Below, one piece after another: positions 12,262 through 22,683 of a stretch of 64,000 nt of DNA. The stretch comes from Tetrastigma voinierianum (Eukaryota; Streptophyta; Magnoliopsida; Vitales; Vitaceae), in contig JAEQBH010000990.1 in NCBI GenBank assembly GCA_016808115.1, positions 744,001-808,000 of the forward strand. Direction: 5' to 3'. A model generated the notes under the pieces. That model searched no databases, was not told the DNA's origin, and worked only from the letters and a program-made list of their open reading frames with translations. Position 1 is the stretch's first letter, and each line of letters starts with the position of its first letter. Made by a program: the position numbers and the translations under genes.

Positions 12262-14434
12262 TATAACTTTTTGAAATTATACCTACTTGATTTTATAACG
12301 TGTTTAGGGTATAATAAAAATAAATACTGACACTAGAAATAAAATAATGCTAAAAATAAAATAAACAAATATACGGAATTTATACAATAGTTAAGGGTAA
12401 ATTAGTAATTTACCAATTTAGGACCTAAAGGTTATATGATAAGAAGATTATATGCTAATATATAAATATTGAGAAATTGAATTGCAATTAGAATAAAAAG
12501 GAAGGACCAAATAGCAAAATGGAATTTGATGTCAAATTTTGGATAAAAACCCAAACGTAAGCGCTTATGAAATAATATCATTTTGGTTTAGGAAATTCAG
12601 GGCATTCGGGTAGAAGAAGAAAGAGAAGAGAAGAAAAAGAAGAAGATAAGTTCGAAAAAGCGAGTATGGAATACTAGTATGGAATGGTATAGAATCTACG
12701 CAAGTTTGGATTGTCTCCTTGGTATTGGAAGTGCCGTAAAATCTCTTTTCGTCCTACAAGTTCAGCGTAGGAAAATCCTACTATAAATGTTGTTGATTGG
12801 TATGAGATGGGTGTTATGGTTTATTTTGAGTTTTGGTGGAGTTGGTTTTGGTTTGGAACGAAATTTTCGGTGAAAATGGATAAATCTGGCCATTTCTCCA
12901 GAAATTTCCTTCCAAGGCTATTTCTGCATTCAGCCCGACACCCCTACGCCTAGGCGTAGGAGTGCTTGGCCCGAGGTCCCTACGCCTGGGTGGGCAGAAC
13001 CCCGAGTTTGTTGAACTGCGGTCGCTGGCGTAGCGGTGCTCCACCTAAGGCATGGCATTACTTGCTGCCTGGCTGATGCACTAGTCTACATTTTGGTTCC
13101 CCTCTTCCGTTAATTCTAACAATCTTCCATTGGACTAATGAGGATCCTTATAAGTGAATGAAAGGGTTCGTATAAGTATAAAAATTATATGAAAAATGTT
13201 TTGTACCTGCATTTACATCGAAATGACGGATGAAATGACATTGTTTCTTGCCCTCATTTGCTAATGTGTTTAAATGTAGTGTTATTCCTTGGTTAAGGGA
13301 TGACTTATTAAATGATAATTTGTACACCCATATGGGATTGACTTAAATGTCCAAATAATGCATAAGTAAACATATACAAATGTCTAAATGATTCATGGAT
13401 AAATATGCATGCGGAAATGATAAGAAAATATCGCATATGATTATCGAATAACAATAGTTATTCAGGGATATGGGATATATATTGTAAATGAAATAAAAGA
13501 AACAGATTGTCTACTTAGAACCTAGTAGAGAGATAGATGGGCATACCTATTAAGGAGAAAAAACTGCAGCATTATTGATTAGTTAGCCCCGTTTAGGTTA
13601 TTACAGCGCCTTCGGGCCCTTATAGATGGTCATTGTCTCGTATAATGATAACAGCGCATGCGGGCCCTTATAGATGGTCATTGTCTCGTACAATGATAAC
13701 AACACCTTCGGGTCCTTATAATTCATTGTCTCGTACAATGCTTATATATAGCACCTTCGGGTCCTTATAGTTCCCGTATCCACTTCTAAGGTATTTGCAG
13801 GCATGAAACATAAGATAAATGACAAGAATATGCAAATGACATGAATATGCAAATGACATGACATAATATGAGAAGCATAGCATTGCTATGTGATGATGTA
13901 TAAATGATAAGAGTCTGAGAAGCAAAAATGTAAATGAAAGATGATATGGAATGAAAGCATGATAAGACGAATAAGTATGATATATGTAAGAAGCATATCT
14001 ATAAATGATATGTTCAAAATATGAATAAGCATGTATATGTAAATGAATGTTAAGTTATATGCGGAGTTGTCTAAAGTGTGATGACCCTTATTAGGGTGGA
14101 ATCCACATGTATTATTTCCCGCCCCTAAGCTATAAACAGCACGGGTGTTTCATCCGTGTGAGTGCGTGAAGCGAGAACTAGAAGCTAGAACAATCCACGA
14201 TCGACAGCCAAGGCCAACACACTACTAGATTTGCAGAGACCTTTTGGTCTATTTTTGTATATGTTTAAGCTTTTGTAAGCAATGTAAAAATTTGTATATG
14301 TGTTGAACACTTCCCACATTTATGGAGTTTGAATATATTTTATGTCCATTGTATAAAATATATTTCAAGTTAAATGTTTAACAATACATGAATGAACAAG
14401 ATAATGACATAGTAAAAAGTAAAAGATAGTTACA
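12262..14434 (+). repeat. gypsy LTR inserted in the copia 3' UTR (partial element)
   Basis: Left end near 12262 (TATAAC, for an expected TGTAAC), then TTATAACGTGTTTAGGG, which lines up with the start of the LTR at 44643. The block AAGAAGATTATATGCT near 12440 is shared with the LTRs of chromovirus A. The right end is GTTACA at 14429-14434, followed by a primer site. No gag or pol follows and no second LTR was seen, so this is an LTR plus leader rather than a complete element. The left boundary is approximate because that end is mutated. Confidence 0.7.
13603..13776 (+). repeat. 48-bp minisatellite, four copies, inside LTR
   Basis: Copies start near 13603, 13651, 13699 and 13748. Each holds GCACCTTCGGGTCCTTATA (or close) followed by CATTGTCTCGTACAATG. 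The last copy is truncated. CATTGTCTCGTACAATG is itself an imperfect palindrome. Confidence 0.85.
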
Positions 14435-14810
14435 AGTTTAGTGGTATCAGAGCACCCCGACATGGGGGGCACTACAAGTTAAGTGGTATCAGAGCACCCC
14501 ATGTTGGGGCATCCGCAGAGTTAAATGGTAGCAGGAGGTGACATTCTGATCCAGTACTCCGGTTCATAGAAGCTATAGGTTTCACCAATACTTTGTAAGT
14601 TAAATCTTATTCATCTATGTTTGGTTCATAGTTCATAGAAGTTAAGTGGTATCAGAGCACCCCATGTTGGGGCATCACAAGTTAAATGGTAACAGAGGGG
14701 TGACATTTACGATCAAGAGTACTCCGGTTCATAGAAGCTATAGGCTTCACCAATACTTTGTAAGTTAAATCTTATTCATCTATGTTTGGTTCATAGTTCA
14801 TAGAACACCA
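14435..14810 (+). repeat. primer site and leader, tandemly duplicated
   Basis: TGGTATCAGAGC occurs at 14442-14453, again near 14483 and again near 14648, each followed by ACCCC. Two further degenerate forms (TGGTAGCAG, TGGTAACAGAG) follow. A ~165-bp unit ending in TCTATGTTTGGTTCATAG is present twice (about 14475-14638 and 14639-14808). This is the leader downstream of the preceding LTR, amplified in tandem. Confidence 0.8.
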
Positions 14811-14893
14811 AATTTAAGGCACTAACACATTCTTCTATATTCCAAACAAATTGTTTTAAATAAAATTTTTTAATACAACCTTCTTTTTGAAAA

Positions 14894-14904
14894 ACGTGGG
14901 GGAT
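14894..14904 (+). promoter_or_regulatory. polypurine tract of the copia element
   Basis: CGTGGGGGAT directly precedes the LTR start TGTTAG. This arrangement is common at copia 3' LTRs. Confidence 0.75.
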
Positions 14905-15572
14905 TGTTAGTAAACAATGGTTTTTCAAAAAAAGTGTGGTCCACATGGGCTTGTATACTAAAACCCAATTATGAGCTTATGCGACTTGAAGCGGGAGTCG
15001 TGCGCTCAAGAAATGAGCCTTGTTAGTGCCCCAGGGACACATTCGATTTTGCTCTGATCAATTTTGTTTTTGTTTACCTAAATAAAAACCTTGGTTTTTG
15101 AGTGTTTAAAATCAAAGCAGTCCAAGTCATAAAATCACAGTAAATTCACAATGGTTTCATTTTGAATTCAAATTCTAACAATTAAGTTTGCATTTAATCC
15201 ATAACGTTTTGAATTAATTATTCTTAATATTGTATTATAGGTTTGGTGAAACCAATCGTTTCTTGCTCATCTGAGGCAAGTCCCCGATCTCTAAAGCACT
15301 TTTCAATCTCCATCTTTATTCTACAACTTGGAATATTTGTTCTTATCTGTTGTTCCTACTCCAGAGTTTATATTCGACTTTGAATGTTGTATCCCGGGGA
15401 ATCAAATTCTTAAAGACAGTGTTTTATATATGCCTCATTTTATTTTTTGTTTCCAATCTACTACTCATTTTACAGGTTCACCGCCAATCCTGAACCTCTT
15501 CTAATTCCTGCCCGTTTACTTCTACTGTCTTCATTGGGTTCCGACCTTCTGCAACCAAGATTTATAACAACA
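14905..15572 (+). repeat. 3' LTR of the copia element
   Basis: Starts TGTTAG after the purine tract and ends AACAACA. The next bases, TGTAATATCAG, match position 41339 of the older gypsy element's 3' LTR, which fixes the right boundary independently. Length is 668 bp. The partner 5' LTR lies upstream of the window. Confidence 0.8.
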
Positions 15573-15600
15573 TGTAATATCAGTAGGCTATAAAAGCCTA

Positions 15601-15608
15601 CTCGATGG
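15601..15608. repeat. hAT target-site duplication, left copy
   Basis: CTCGATGG, identical to 17298-17305. The empty site can be read in the 3' LTR near 41364, where CCTACCCGATGGG is uninterrupted. Confidence 0.93.
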
Positions 15609-17297
15609 TAGGGTTGGTAACGAGCCAAGCTACTAGGGCTCGGCTCGGGCTCGGCTCCCGAGCTTTCGGCTTCGAGCTCGGCTCGTAGGCTAAGCAATGA
15701 GCAGGCATGGCCCAAACGATAAATCTGGGGCTCGGCTGGGCTGGCTCAGCTTCATTTCCCGTGATCGGACATTAGTGGCTGAACGAGGCTTCCACTGCGG
15801 TCTTCGGCGGGCGGATGCGGTCTTCACCGGTGCGATCTGGGCTTAAGCGTCGGGTGAAATGCCGGTCATGTGTCACGGACTGTCCCGATGTAATGGATCA
15901 CCGAAGCTCTAGATCCAGTCGACATGGATGACAAATGCGTGAATCCTCATGGGCCGGATTGGGGCGCGGCGACAAAAGCGGTGGAGCTGAGCGAATCCCA
16001 GAGTCGAGGTGGGGGGGCGGCCCACCTAGATCTCGGATGCGCTCGGTAGCGGAAATGGTACCCACGATAGCGCGAAGGTGTCGGCGACGATATGTTCCAG
16101 TGTGGATAGCGTGAAGAAGGTGCCGACAAAGGGGACGTCGGGGAAGGACATGGATGTTGGGTATGACCCACTGGTATGATCGGTCGATCTGGTGTGCGAG
16201 TCAGATTCACAAATATGAGGGTATTGGGGCTCTGTGAAACTATAGGGTGCAGTGGCCATGAGCTTAAGACAAGGTTTGCCGTCTTGAGTAACATTGAGGC
16301 CAAATGGAACGGACCAGCCCGTCTACGATCGGTCGGCTTGGTGAGCGGATCGATCTGAATCTGGGGGTATTGGGGCCCTTTGGATACTGGTACTGGACTT
16401 AACCCAGCGCATCTAGGCATGGGTATGGGTAAAGGCATCAAGGGTGATCGTGGGGTGGGGTTTCATAGAAGGCTGGGGTAGGCATGCGGGATTGCGAGCA
16501 GACGATTGTAGGGAGTGCCAGCGTAAATTTCTTGGGTATATGAAAATTTGGGCCGACACGTTCGACATGGTGGGGCGGATTACGGATCTCAGTGACGATG
16601 GTGAAGCTATGGGTCTTGAGAAATTAATCATGCCTTGACTTGGTGGTCCCGGGAGGGTGGTGGCTAACTTAACCATGTCGGCCAATTTATATTGCCAAAT
16701 AGTTTGTTGTTACTAATGGGTTTGCTTAGCGAGATCTTGTTGATATATTATTTCTTTATTTAGATAATTGATTAAGAGCAATCATGTTTCTTATTGATGA
16801 TTTGGTATCTTATTTCTTCGCTCTATGATTTCTACTTGTTTTAATTCCTATTTCATAATTTTTTTCGAGTTGCAAAAATTGTTTCGGTGGAATTAAGTAA
16901 TCGAGAAGGAAACAAATGTGAAGGGTGCTTTAAATGAAACTGTCAATTGCTAAATCGACTAAGGTAAAACAAATCTCATAGAAAATTATTTCCTTAATTG
17001 ATGTATTTGTTATCAAATTGATTACAAAAAGTTAAAAGTATATGGACTGAGCTTGAGGATTGATTACAATACAAACTTGTATAGGCTTGGGATTGGGCTT
17101 GAGCTCGAGGTTAAGCTCGAGCTCGTTCATATGGAAAACGAGCCTAATGAGCTCAAGCCAAGCTTTTTTTTTTTTAAATCAAGCCAAGCTTGAGCCTGAG
17201 CTCAAAAGCTCGGCTCGGGCTCGAGCTTGCTCATAAATTAACAAGCCTAGCTCGAAATGTTCAAAGCTCGGCTCGGCTCGGCTCGTTACCAGCCCTA
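15609..17297. mobile_element. hAT-type DNA transposon, non-autonomous
   Basis: Terminal inverted repeats TAGGGTTGGTAACGAGCC (15609-15626) and its complement GGCTCGTTACCAGCCCTA (17280-17297) match at 17 of 18 bases. They are flanked by a perfect 8-bp duplication CTCGATGG (15601-15608 and 17298-17305), the hallmark of the hAT superfamily. Subterminal zones are packed with GAGCTCG/CGGCTCGG motifs in both orientations (15628-15715 and 17040-17280), likely transposase binding sites. The GC-rich middle (about 15780-16640) contains no recognisable transposase, so the copy would move only in trans. Confidence 0.93.
16178..16386 (+). repeat. imperfect direct repeat inside the hAT core
   Basis: GATCGGTCG...GGGTATTGGGG occurs at about 16178-16236 and again at about 16328-16386, 150 bp apart. 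Function is unknown; it is probably a duplication inside the captured or filler sequence. Confidence 0.65.
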
Positions 17298-17569
17298 CTC
17301 GATGGGGATGCGAAAGAGGGGGAGGTATTAGGTGAGAAGCCACTATAAAGCTATCGATCTCTGGTTCTGATACGCAAGTGTTGAGAATTGCACGAATTTT
17401 TGTACTTAGTATAATTTGATGGTCTTAAACATAGTGGGTTCCATTATACCACTTGTCTCCTTCATCTTACTATTCGGGTAGGAAATCTCGAAAGGCTAGA
17501 TAAGTAGGGCTTAGCACTGCACACTTGCTAGAGTGAAAAATTATGGCATGTCTCAGTAGGTGTGACAAG

Positions 17570-17581
17570 TGGTATCAGAGC
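17570..17581 (+). promoter_or_regulatory. primer-binding site of the gag-protease element
   Basis: A perfect TGGTATCAGAGC, 2 bp after the LTR end TGTGACA. It is complementary to initiator Met tRNA. Confidence 0.92.
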
Positions 17582-17589
17582 AATAAACG

Positions 17590-18545
17590 ATGTTAGGTGA
17601 GACCTTGAAGGAAAGGGTGGCTCGTATAGAAGAAACTTTAGGTGAATGGAACATAGAGGAAGACACTGTGATCGTGTGGGCTGATCATGTTATGAATGAG
17701 TTGAACATTCAAAGAGGGCTGATGGAAAAGCAAGACCACGGCCGCAGCGGGAGGGATAGAAACTGGCGAAGCTGAAGGCGATACTCCTATCAGTAAATGG
17801 GGACTTTAAGCAATCCTACGAGACTTTACAAGAAGGATGTGGCCAGTCTAAAAGTTGACCTCGAGATCCCATCGAATAAGCGAGTCCCTCCAAAATCTGA
17901 ATCCAAGACTGAGTGCAAAGGAACTAGAGAACTTTTTATGGGACATGGAGCAGTTCTTCAAGTATGCTCATGTTGCAGACGAAGAGAAGGTTTTGATCAC
18001 TGGTATGTATCTATTGGGTGATGCGAAACTGTGGTGAAGAACGAAACTTTAAGGGGATACAGAGTCAAGGAGGCCCCATATCACTACTTGGGAGACTTTG
18101 AAGCAAGAACTCAAGGAGCAATTCCTCCCTACCAATGCAACATGGTTAGGTTGGGAGTCTTTGAGAAGGCTTAAACAAACTAGGATCGTGCGTGAATATG
18201 TCAAGGAATTCAATTCCTTGATGTTGGATATTAAAAATATGTCTGAGGAGGAAAAATTGTTTAACTTTGTGTCTCGATTACAGGGTTGGGCGTAGACTAG
18301 GTTAAGAAGGTAATGGGTGAAAGACTTGCTTGTTGCAATGGCTGGAGCAGATTGTTTGGTGGATTACAAATTGTCAGGATCCACTTCAATTGGGCAGAAA
18401 CAGAAACAAGATGGATCTAAGAAGCATAAGGCTGTAAGGAAGCCTTCAAATCAGGTTGATTGGAAAATGGGTGGCATGGTTTTAGCCCCTTAGGTTGGGG
18501 ACGTAATTACTACTAAGAACATACAATTAGCATCCAAACCAGTTG
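17590..18545 (+). pseudogene. gag of the gag-protease element, first part
   Basis: The start is the ATG at 17590, 8 bp after the PBS. The first segment (17590-17775) is a coiled N-terminal region (ERVARIEETLGEW). After a frame change near 17780-17900 the capsid-like domain is clear: ELENFLWDMEQFFKYAHV, then MYLLGDAKLW near 18006-18037 and LKQELKEQFLP, REYVKEFNSLMLDIKNMSE at 18098-18295. A stop replaces Trp after AKLW. The frame runs to 18545, where an antisense LTR intervenes; the knuckle follows at 20601. Confidence 0.88.
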
Positions 18546-20595
18546 TGTCGCGCCCCGATTCCCTCACCTAGGCAGACGAAGGGAGTGCGAGACTGTATTG
18601 AGACTCTTTACCTGATTTTTCAGATGTTGGTGGGCCCAAGTCTTATAACTGAGTCAAAATATCATATAAAAAGGATACAAAAATAAAACTACCATCGTGG
18701 TGGTGTTTACCGTATTCATATATACAGTCCTGAGTCCCATTTACATATACATATACAAAAACTGTACATTTACATTTACATATTCAGAGCGTGGAGCCTA
18801 CATTGATGTACTCATACTAGTGTGTTGGCCTAACAGTGTGCGGAAGATCGCGAACATCTTCCTCTGTACCTACACTGATTAAAAACCCGTGCTAAGATGT
18901 ACGCTTAGTGGGAACATATAACTTATACATATACACATGCATTTATACTCTTTTTCAGTAAACATATAGCAGTAACAGATATCAGATTTTTCATGAATTC
19001 ATATAACAAACTTATCCACATACTTGTACTTATAGCATACTTACACTTATTCAGATCTCTCGTAGGAGTTACATAGCTTATGCTTATATTGATGTACCCA
19101 TAGGTACTACAAAGCTTATGCCTGTACAGAAGTACCTGTAGGTGTTATAGACCAGAACGATGTACATTTCTTTACTCTTATTCGTCATTCAGGTTCTTAT
19201 CATATAACTGTTTGACTACTGGGCCCGATGGCCAAAGCCAGGTAAGACACAACCTGACAAGTATCGAAGGGTATAGTACGATGCGGTGCCATAGTACAAA
19301 GCATGAGTGTTGGAGCACTTATCAGAGATGTGCTATCCGTATAGCAGTGTCGTGTCGATTCAGATATACGGTCTTAGAGTATTCTACAATTATATGTGTT
19401 CGAGGAACTTCTTATCTTATCATAAGGGCATTAAGTTTGCCCACATCAAACTCGCTCCGCCTAGGCAGCGAGGTACGACATAATTTCTCTTTTTCCTTTA
19501 CCTTACAAACATGTATAGACCCTTTCGTACACTTATAGGGTCCTCATTAGTCCAATAGACAAGTCCTTGGAATAACGGAATAGCAGAACAAAACAAAACA
19601 CAACATTTTCATCTTTGTAGAATAGACCGACCTCGTTTCAGCCCACTTGACTGCCGTGGCTGCCAGCGCGCCGTGTGCCAGCCGTGGCGTAGGTATCTCA
19701 TCCTTCTTGAGTCTACTATATTGCGGCTTAGGACCTGGCCATTTTTCCAGTTTTTGATGATTTAGTCCATTTTTTCAAAATACAACTGAACTGAAATAAT
19801 CCATAAAATCACCAAAAACAACTCTGAATGTGTTCTTGTCAATACCAATCATAGAGATCAATTAGGGTTTTTCCAAACCCTACTTCAATTACTTGTAAGT
19901 TAGGTTAACTTCCTAACACGAGCAGTATCCATACATCTTAAACCAAGAATCCATACCCAAGGGAGGATTCCTAACTCATCTTATACAAAATAGGGTATTA
20001 CCAACCCAACTTTTAACAAGTCTAGGGTTAGGATGGATTCCTAACTAAACCCTAGAAATGGAACCACTAATATCCATACAAACACTTCCATACTCAAAGT
20101 TTCCATACTCAAAGTCATGAATCCATACAAAAACATGGTTTCCAAACAAAATCCTAGTTCCATACCTTTCATCTTCTTCATCATCATCATCTTCTTCTTC
20201 CTTTCTCTCTTCCTTTCTCTCCTTCACGTTTTGCTCCAAAAATGCCCAAATGAGAGATCAAAATTGGTCTTATTTGGTCTCATTTGGTCTCATTTCATAA
20301 GGCCTTATTTGGTCACCAAAAATGCATTAATTTGACTTAAGTTTCATTTTATTGCACTTTAGTCCTTCAACTCTTTTCTATTTGCTCCACAAGTTATGTT
20401 ATTTCTATAGTAGCCTCACGTCTTTTTATCTTATGACTTTTGTGTCCCAATTTGACAAATTATAAATTTACCTTTGCTTATTTTCGGGTTTCTCAGATTT
20501 CACGTTTTGCATTTAAATTACGAAAATTTCAAATTATACCTGCAAAATACCCTAAACATGTCAAAAAAGATTAAGGTATATTTCGGGGTGTTACA
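18546..20595 (-). repeat. antisense gypsy solo LTR inside gag
   Basis: On the plus strand it begins TGTCGCGCCCC and ends GGGGTGTTACA, so in its own orientation it starts TGTAACACCCC and ends GGGGCGCGACA. Flanking bases AGTTG (18541-18545) and AGTTT (20596-20600) match at 4 of 5. Removing it rejoins the gag reading into the zinc knuckle. It shares sequence with the LTR at 51991-54318, for example around 18880-18950. Pyrimidine tracts lie near 20165-20225. It holds no credible gene; the listed frames are chance. Confidence 0.88.
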
Positions 20596-20600
20596 AGTTT

Positions 20601-20692
20601 GGTGTTTTATATGTCAGGGACCCTATCGAGCGAAATATTGTCCTAGGTGGGAGAATTTATCTGTCCTTCAAAATACAAAGGAGAATGACTCC
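20601..20692 (+). pseudogene. gag nucleocapsid knuckle of the gag-protease element, second part
   Basis: WCFICQGPYRAKYCP is a CX2CX4(H)X4C-type zinc knuckle with the His lost, standing directly after the antisense LTR. It continues the gag cut at 18545 and is cut again at 20692 by chromovirus B. Protease follows at 39456. Confidence 0.85.
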
Positions 20693-22668
20693 TGTAAGAC
20701 CCGGGAAATTCTAATTTCTGGAAAAAGGGCAAAATCGTAATTTCGGTAAAAAAAATCCGAAATTTATTCTCTAGATCTCGGATGATGAAACTGATTTCAC
20801 CATTAGAATCGTCTCGCGAAATCTAGTTAGCACGTCGAATTTCGTCGAATTCCAAGACAGTCAGAATTTACACGTTTTTCAAAGCATCGCGTTTTGGGTG
20901 CCGTAAAATGATATTCGATGCGACAAAAGTCACACATAACACGTACTCATGTGCCATGAGTTGCATGAGTAGAGAAATGATGGGAATGGACGGCCGAGAT
21001 AGTGCCAAATGTCGAAAATCCAAAGCTTTGGGACATGATGAGCATTATTAAATTTGATTAAATGATAATAAAACAAAATAGAGAATTAATTGACGCTTCT
21101 CGATTGAAAAAGAAAGCCAAAAGCGTCTTGGGAAGAAGAACGAGATGCATAATGTTGTGTTTTTGAAATCAGAGAAAGTGTGATCTCTAGATTTGGAGGA
21201 TCAGGCCAGGTCGAATTCGCGGAGACGAAGCAAAGTTGTCTTGCAGCGGTGAGAACGCGTGTGGATCACCGGTTGAGTTTCAACAAACTCTGTGAGGTAG
21301 GGGTTTCATCCTACTTGTTTTACACTTTGTTTAAGTGTATTTACAATGTTTGAGTTGAATGAGGCCGTGAGGGGCCGTTTGATCAGTTCAGCTTGGGCAA
21401 GGTGGAAACCTAGAAACCCATGGACGGTCATTGGCCATCCACAGGTGTTTGGGTTGCTAGTTTGATGCGATTATGTGTTAATGCGTGGCACGGTGTGTGC
21501 GCCGGGAATGGCAGCATAAGAAATTCGGGTTCTCAGAAGTGAACCGATGATTGGATGAATGGATGTCAAGATAATAAGTAAACCCAGGGTTTCTTGTTCA
21601 TACGAGATAGTGACAACGTAAATAAATTTTGTTTGAAAATGTGTTTTGGTAGAGCAATTCAAGTGGAGTGCTCGTGTTTGATAAATGCTTAAGTGAGCTA
21701 ATTTTTTGGTGTAATGGTGTGGAATTGCATAACATGTTGTGTGATTTCAAAATTATGTGAATATATTCATGAGTATACTGTTGCATCGTTATATAATTTG
21801 TATTGGAATTGACATCATGCATTATATGCAGCAGAAACGCCTGAAAGCGATAGGAGTGAGTCACGTAAGTGATTTCATTGAGAGAGTGGTTCGGAGGTTG
21901 ACTAATAATAAATATCGAGTCGGTCCATTACTTATATCGGAGGTAGTCATATAAAATATCAATCAGTGGTCATTGATTGATATACATCGGAGGTAGTCCA
22001 CTAAAATAAAACATCAGTCGGTCCACTACTTATATCGGAGGTAGTCCACAATTAAAAACAACATCTTTGTTTTGAAAATAATGATTCTTATACGTGGCCA
22101 GGCTGAGTGTGAGGGAGTCGAGTGAGGACTCAGGTATGGAAGTTGTTAATTAGACATTGGCCGGATGTGTTTGCTTGAATGTGTTTACTGGAGCATTGCA
22201 TATGCGCTTAGAGTGGAAGTAGCCCGTAGAATTGATTCATCTGGCGTTGTACCATGCTGTCGGGCGTATTTTCAGTGCCGGGGGGCGCACGAGTGATGCG
22301 TCATAGGGCCGCTTTGGAAGAAAGCGGATTGTAGAACGTGGTTTTGTGATGTATACATGTATTAGAATTTTAGAATTTTAATATATGTTGTATAAGAGTT
22401 ATTTATTAACTCTTGAAACTATTGGATATAGTTGGATACATATATATTGTGATGAGTATTGGTTTATGGGCCCAAGAGGCCGTTATTTCTCATGTGAATG
22501 TTGATTGGATTGTTGGGACAGGTTATATACATCTTCATATGTCCGGGTAGGCTCCCCGTACAAGGAGACTTTGCCTATTTTCGTGTCTTCGGGTCACCCA
22601 GGCATTCACGATGTTTCCTTGTGGAGTTGACGGGTAGTCAACGGATCCCCGAAATTTGGGGCGTTACA
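20693..22668 (+). repeat. 5' LTR of chromovirus B
   Basis: TGTAAGACCCGGG start, GGGGCGTTACA end. It pairs with 37448-39455 and, inverted, with 26508-28489 and 33795-35823. Near 21915-22055 a short tandem block repeats CGGTCCACTACTTATAT and CGGAGGTAGTCCA three times. The block GAGGCCGTGAGGGGCCGTTT near 21360 is shared by all four LTRs of the family. Confidence 0.88.
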
Positions 22669-22671
22669 GCT

Positions 22672-22683
22672 TGGTATCAGAGC
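22672..22683 (+). promoter_or_regulatory. primer-binding site of chromovirus B
   Basis: A perfect TGGTATCAGAGC, 3 bp after the LTR end GTTACA. Confidence 0.9.

Larger units (their letters stand above)
1..15572 (+). mobile_element. Ty1/copia element, 5' end outside window, interrupted twice
   Basis: Copia pol domains run in the order PR, GAG-pre-integrase, integrase, RT, RNase H. The pieces are 1-1089 and 9776-11864, followed by a 3' UTR (11865-12261 and about 14811-14904), a purine tract and a 3' LTR (14905-15572). Integrase before RT is the diagnostic copia order. The 5' LTR and gag lie upstream of the window. The element is itself inserted in the 5' LTR of an older gypsy element: sequence after 15572 continues that LTR at the point matching 41339 in the intact 3' LTR. 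Stops and frameshifts throughout make it non-functional. Confidence 0.9.
15573..17567 (+). repeat. right part of the 5' LTR of the gag-protease element, split by hAT
   Basis: Without the hAT the pieces 15573-15608 and 17306-17567 give about 298 bp, against 279 bp for the matching part of the 3' LTR (41339-41617). Shared stretches include TATAAAAGCCTAC, GAATTTTTGTACTTA, GGGCTTAG(C/T)(A/G)CTGC and the end TGTGACA. Confidence 0.85.

Noticed and set aside
14442..14453. TGGTATCAGAGC as a tRNA gene fragment
   Set aside because: This is the retroelement primer-binding site. No cloverleaf, D-arm or anticodon arm surrounds any of its copies.
15947..16441. 164-codon minus-strand open frame in the hAT core
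   Set aside because: Pro/Ser-rich with no recognisable domain. The GC-rich region is stop-poor in several frames, and the frame spans an internal direct repeat.
20117..20335. Hydrophobic open frame with a Phe/Ile/Leu run
   Set aside because: The run comes from a (CTT/CAT)n pyrimidine tract in an antisense LTR. It is not a credible membrane protein.
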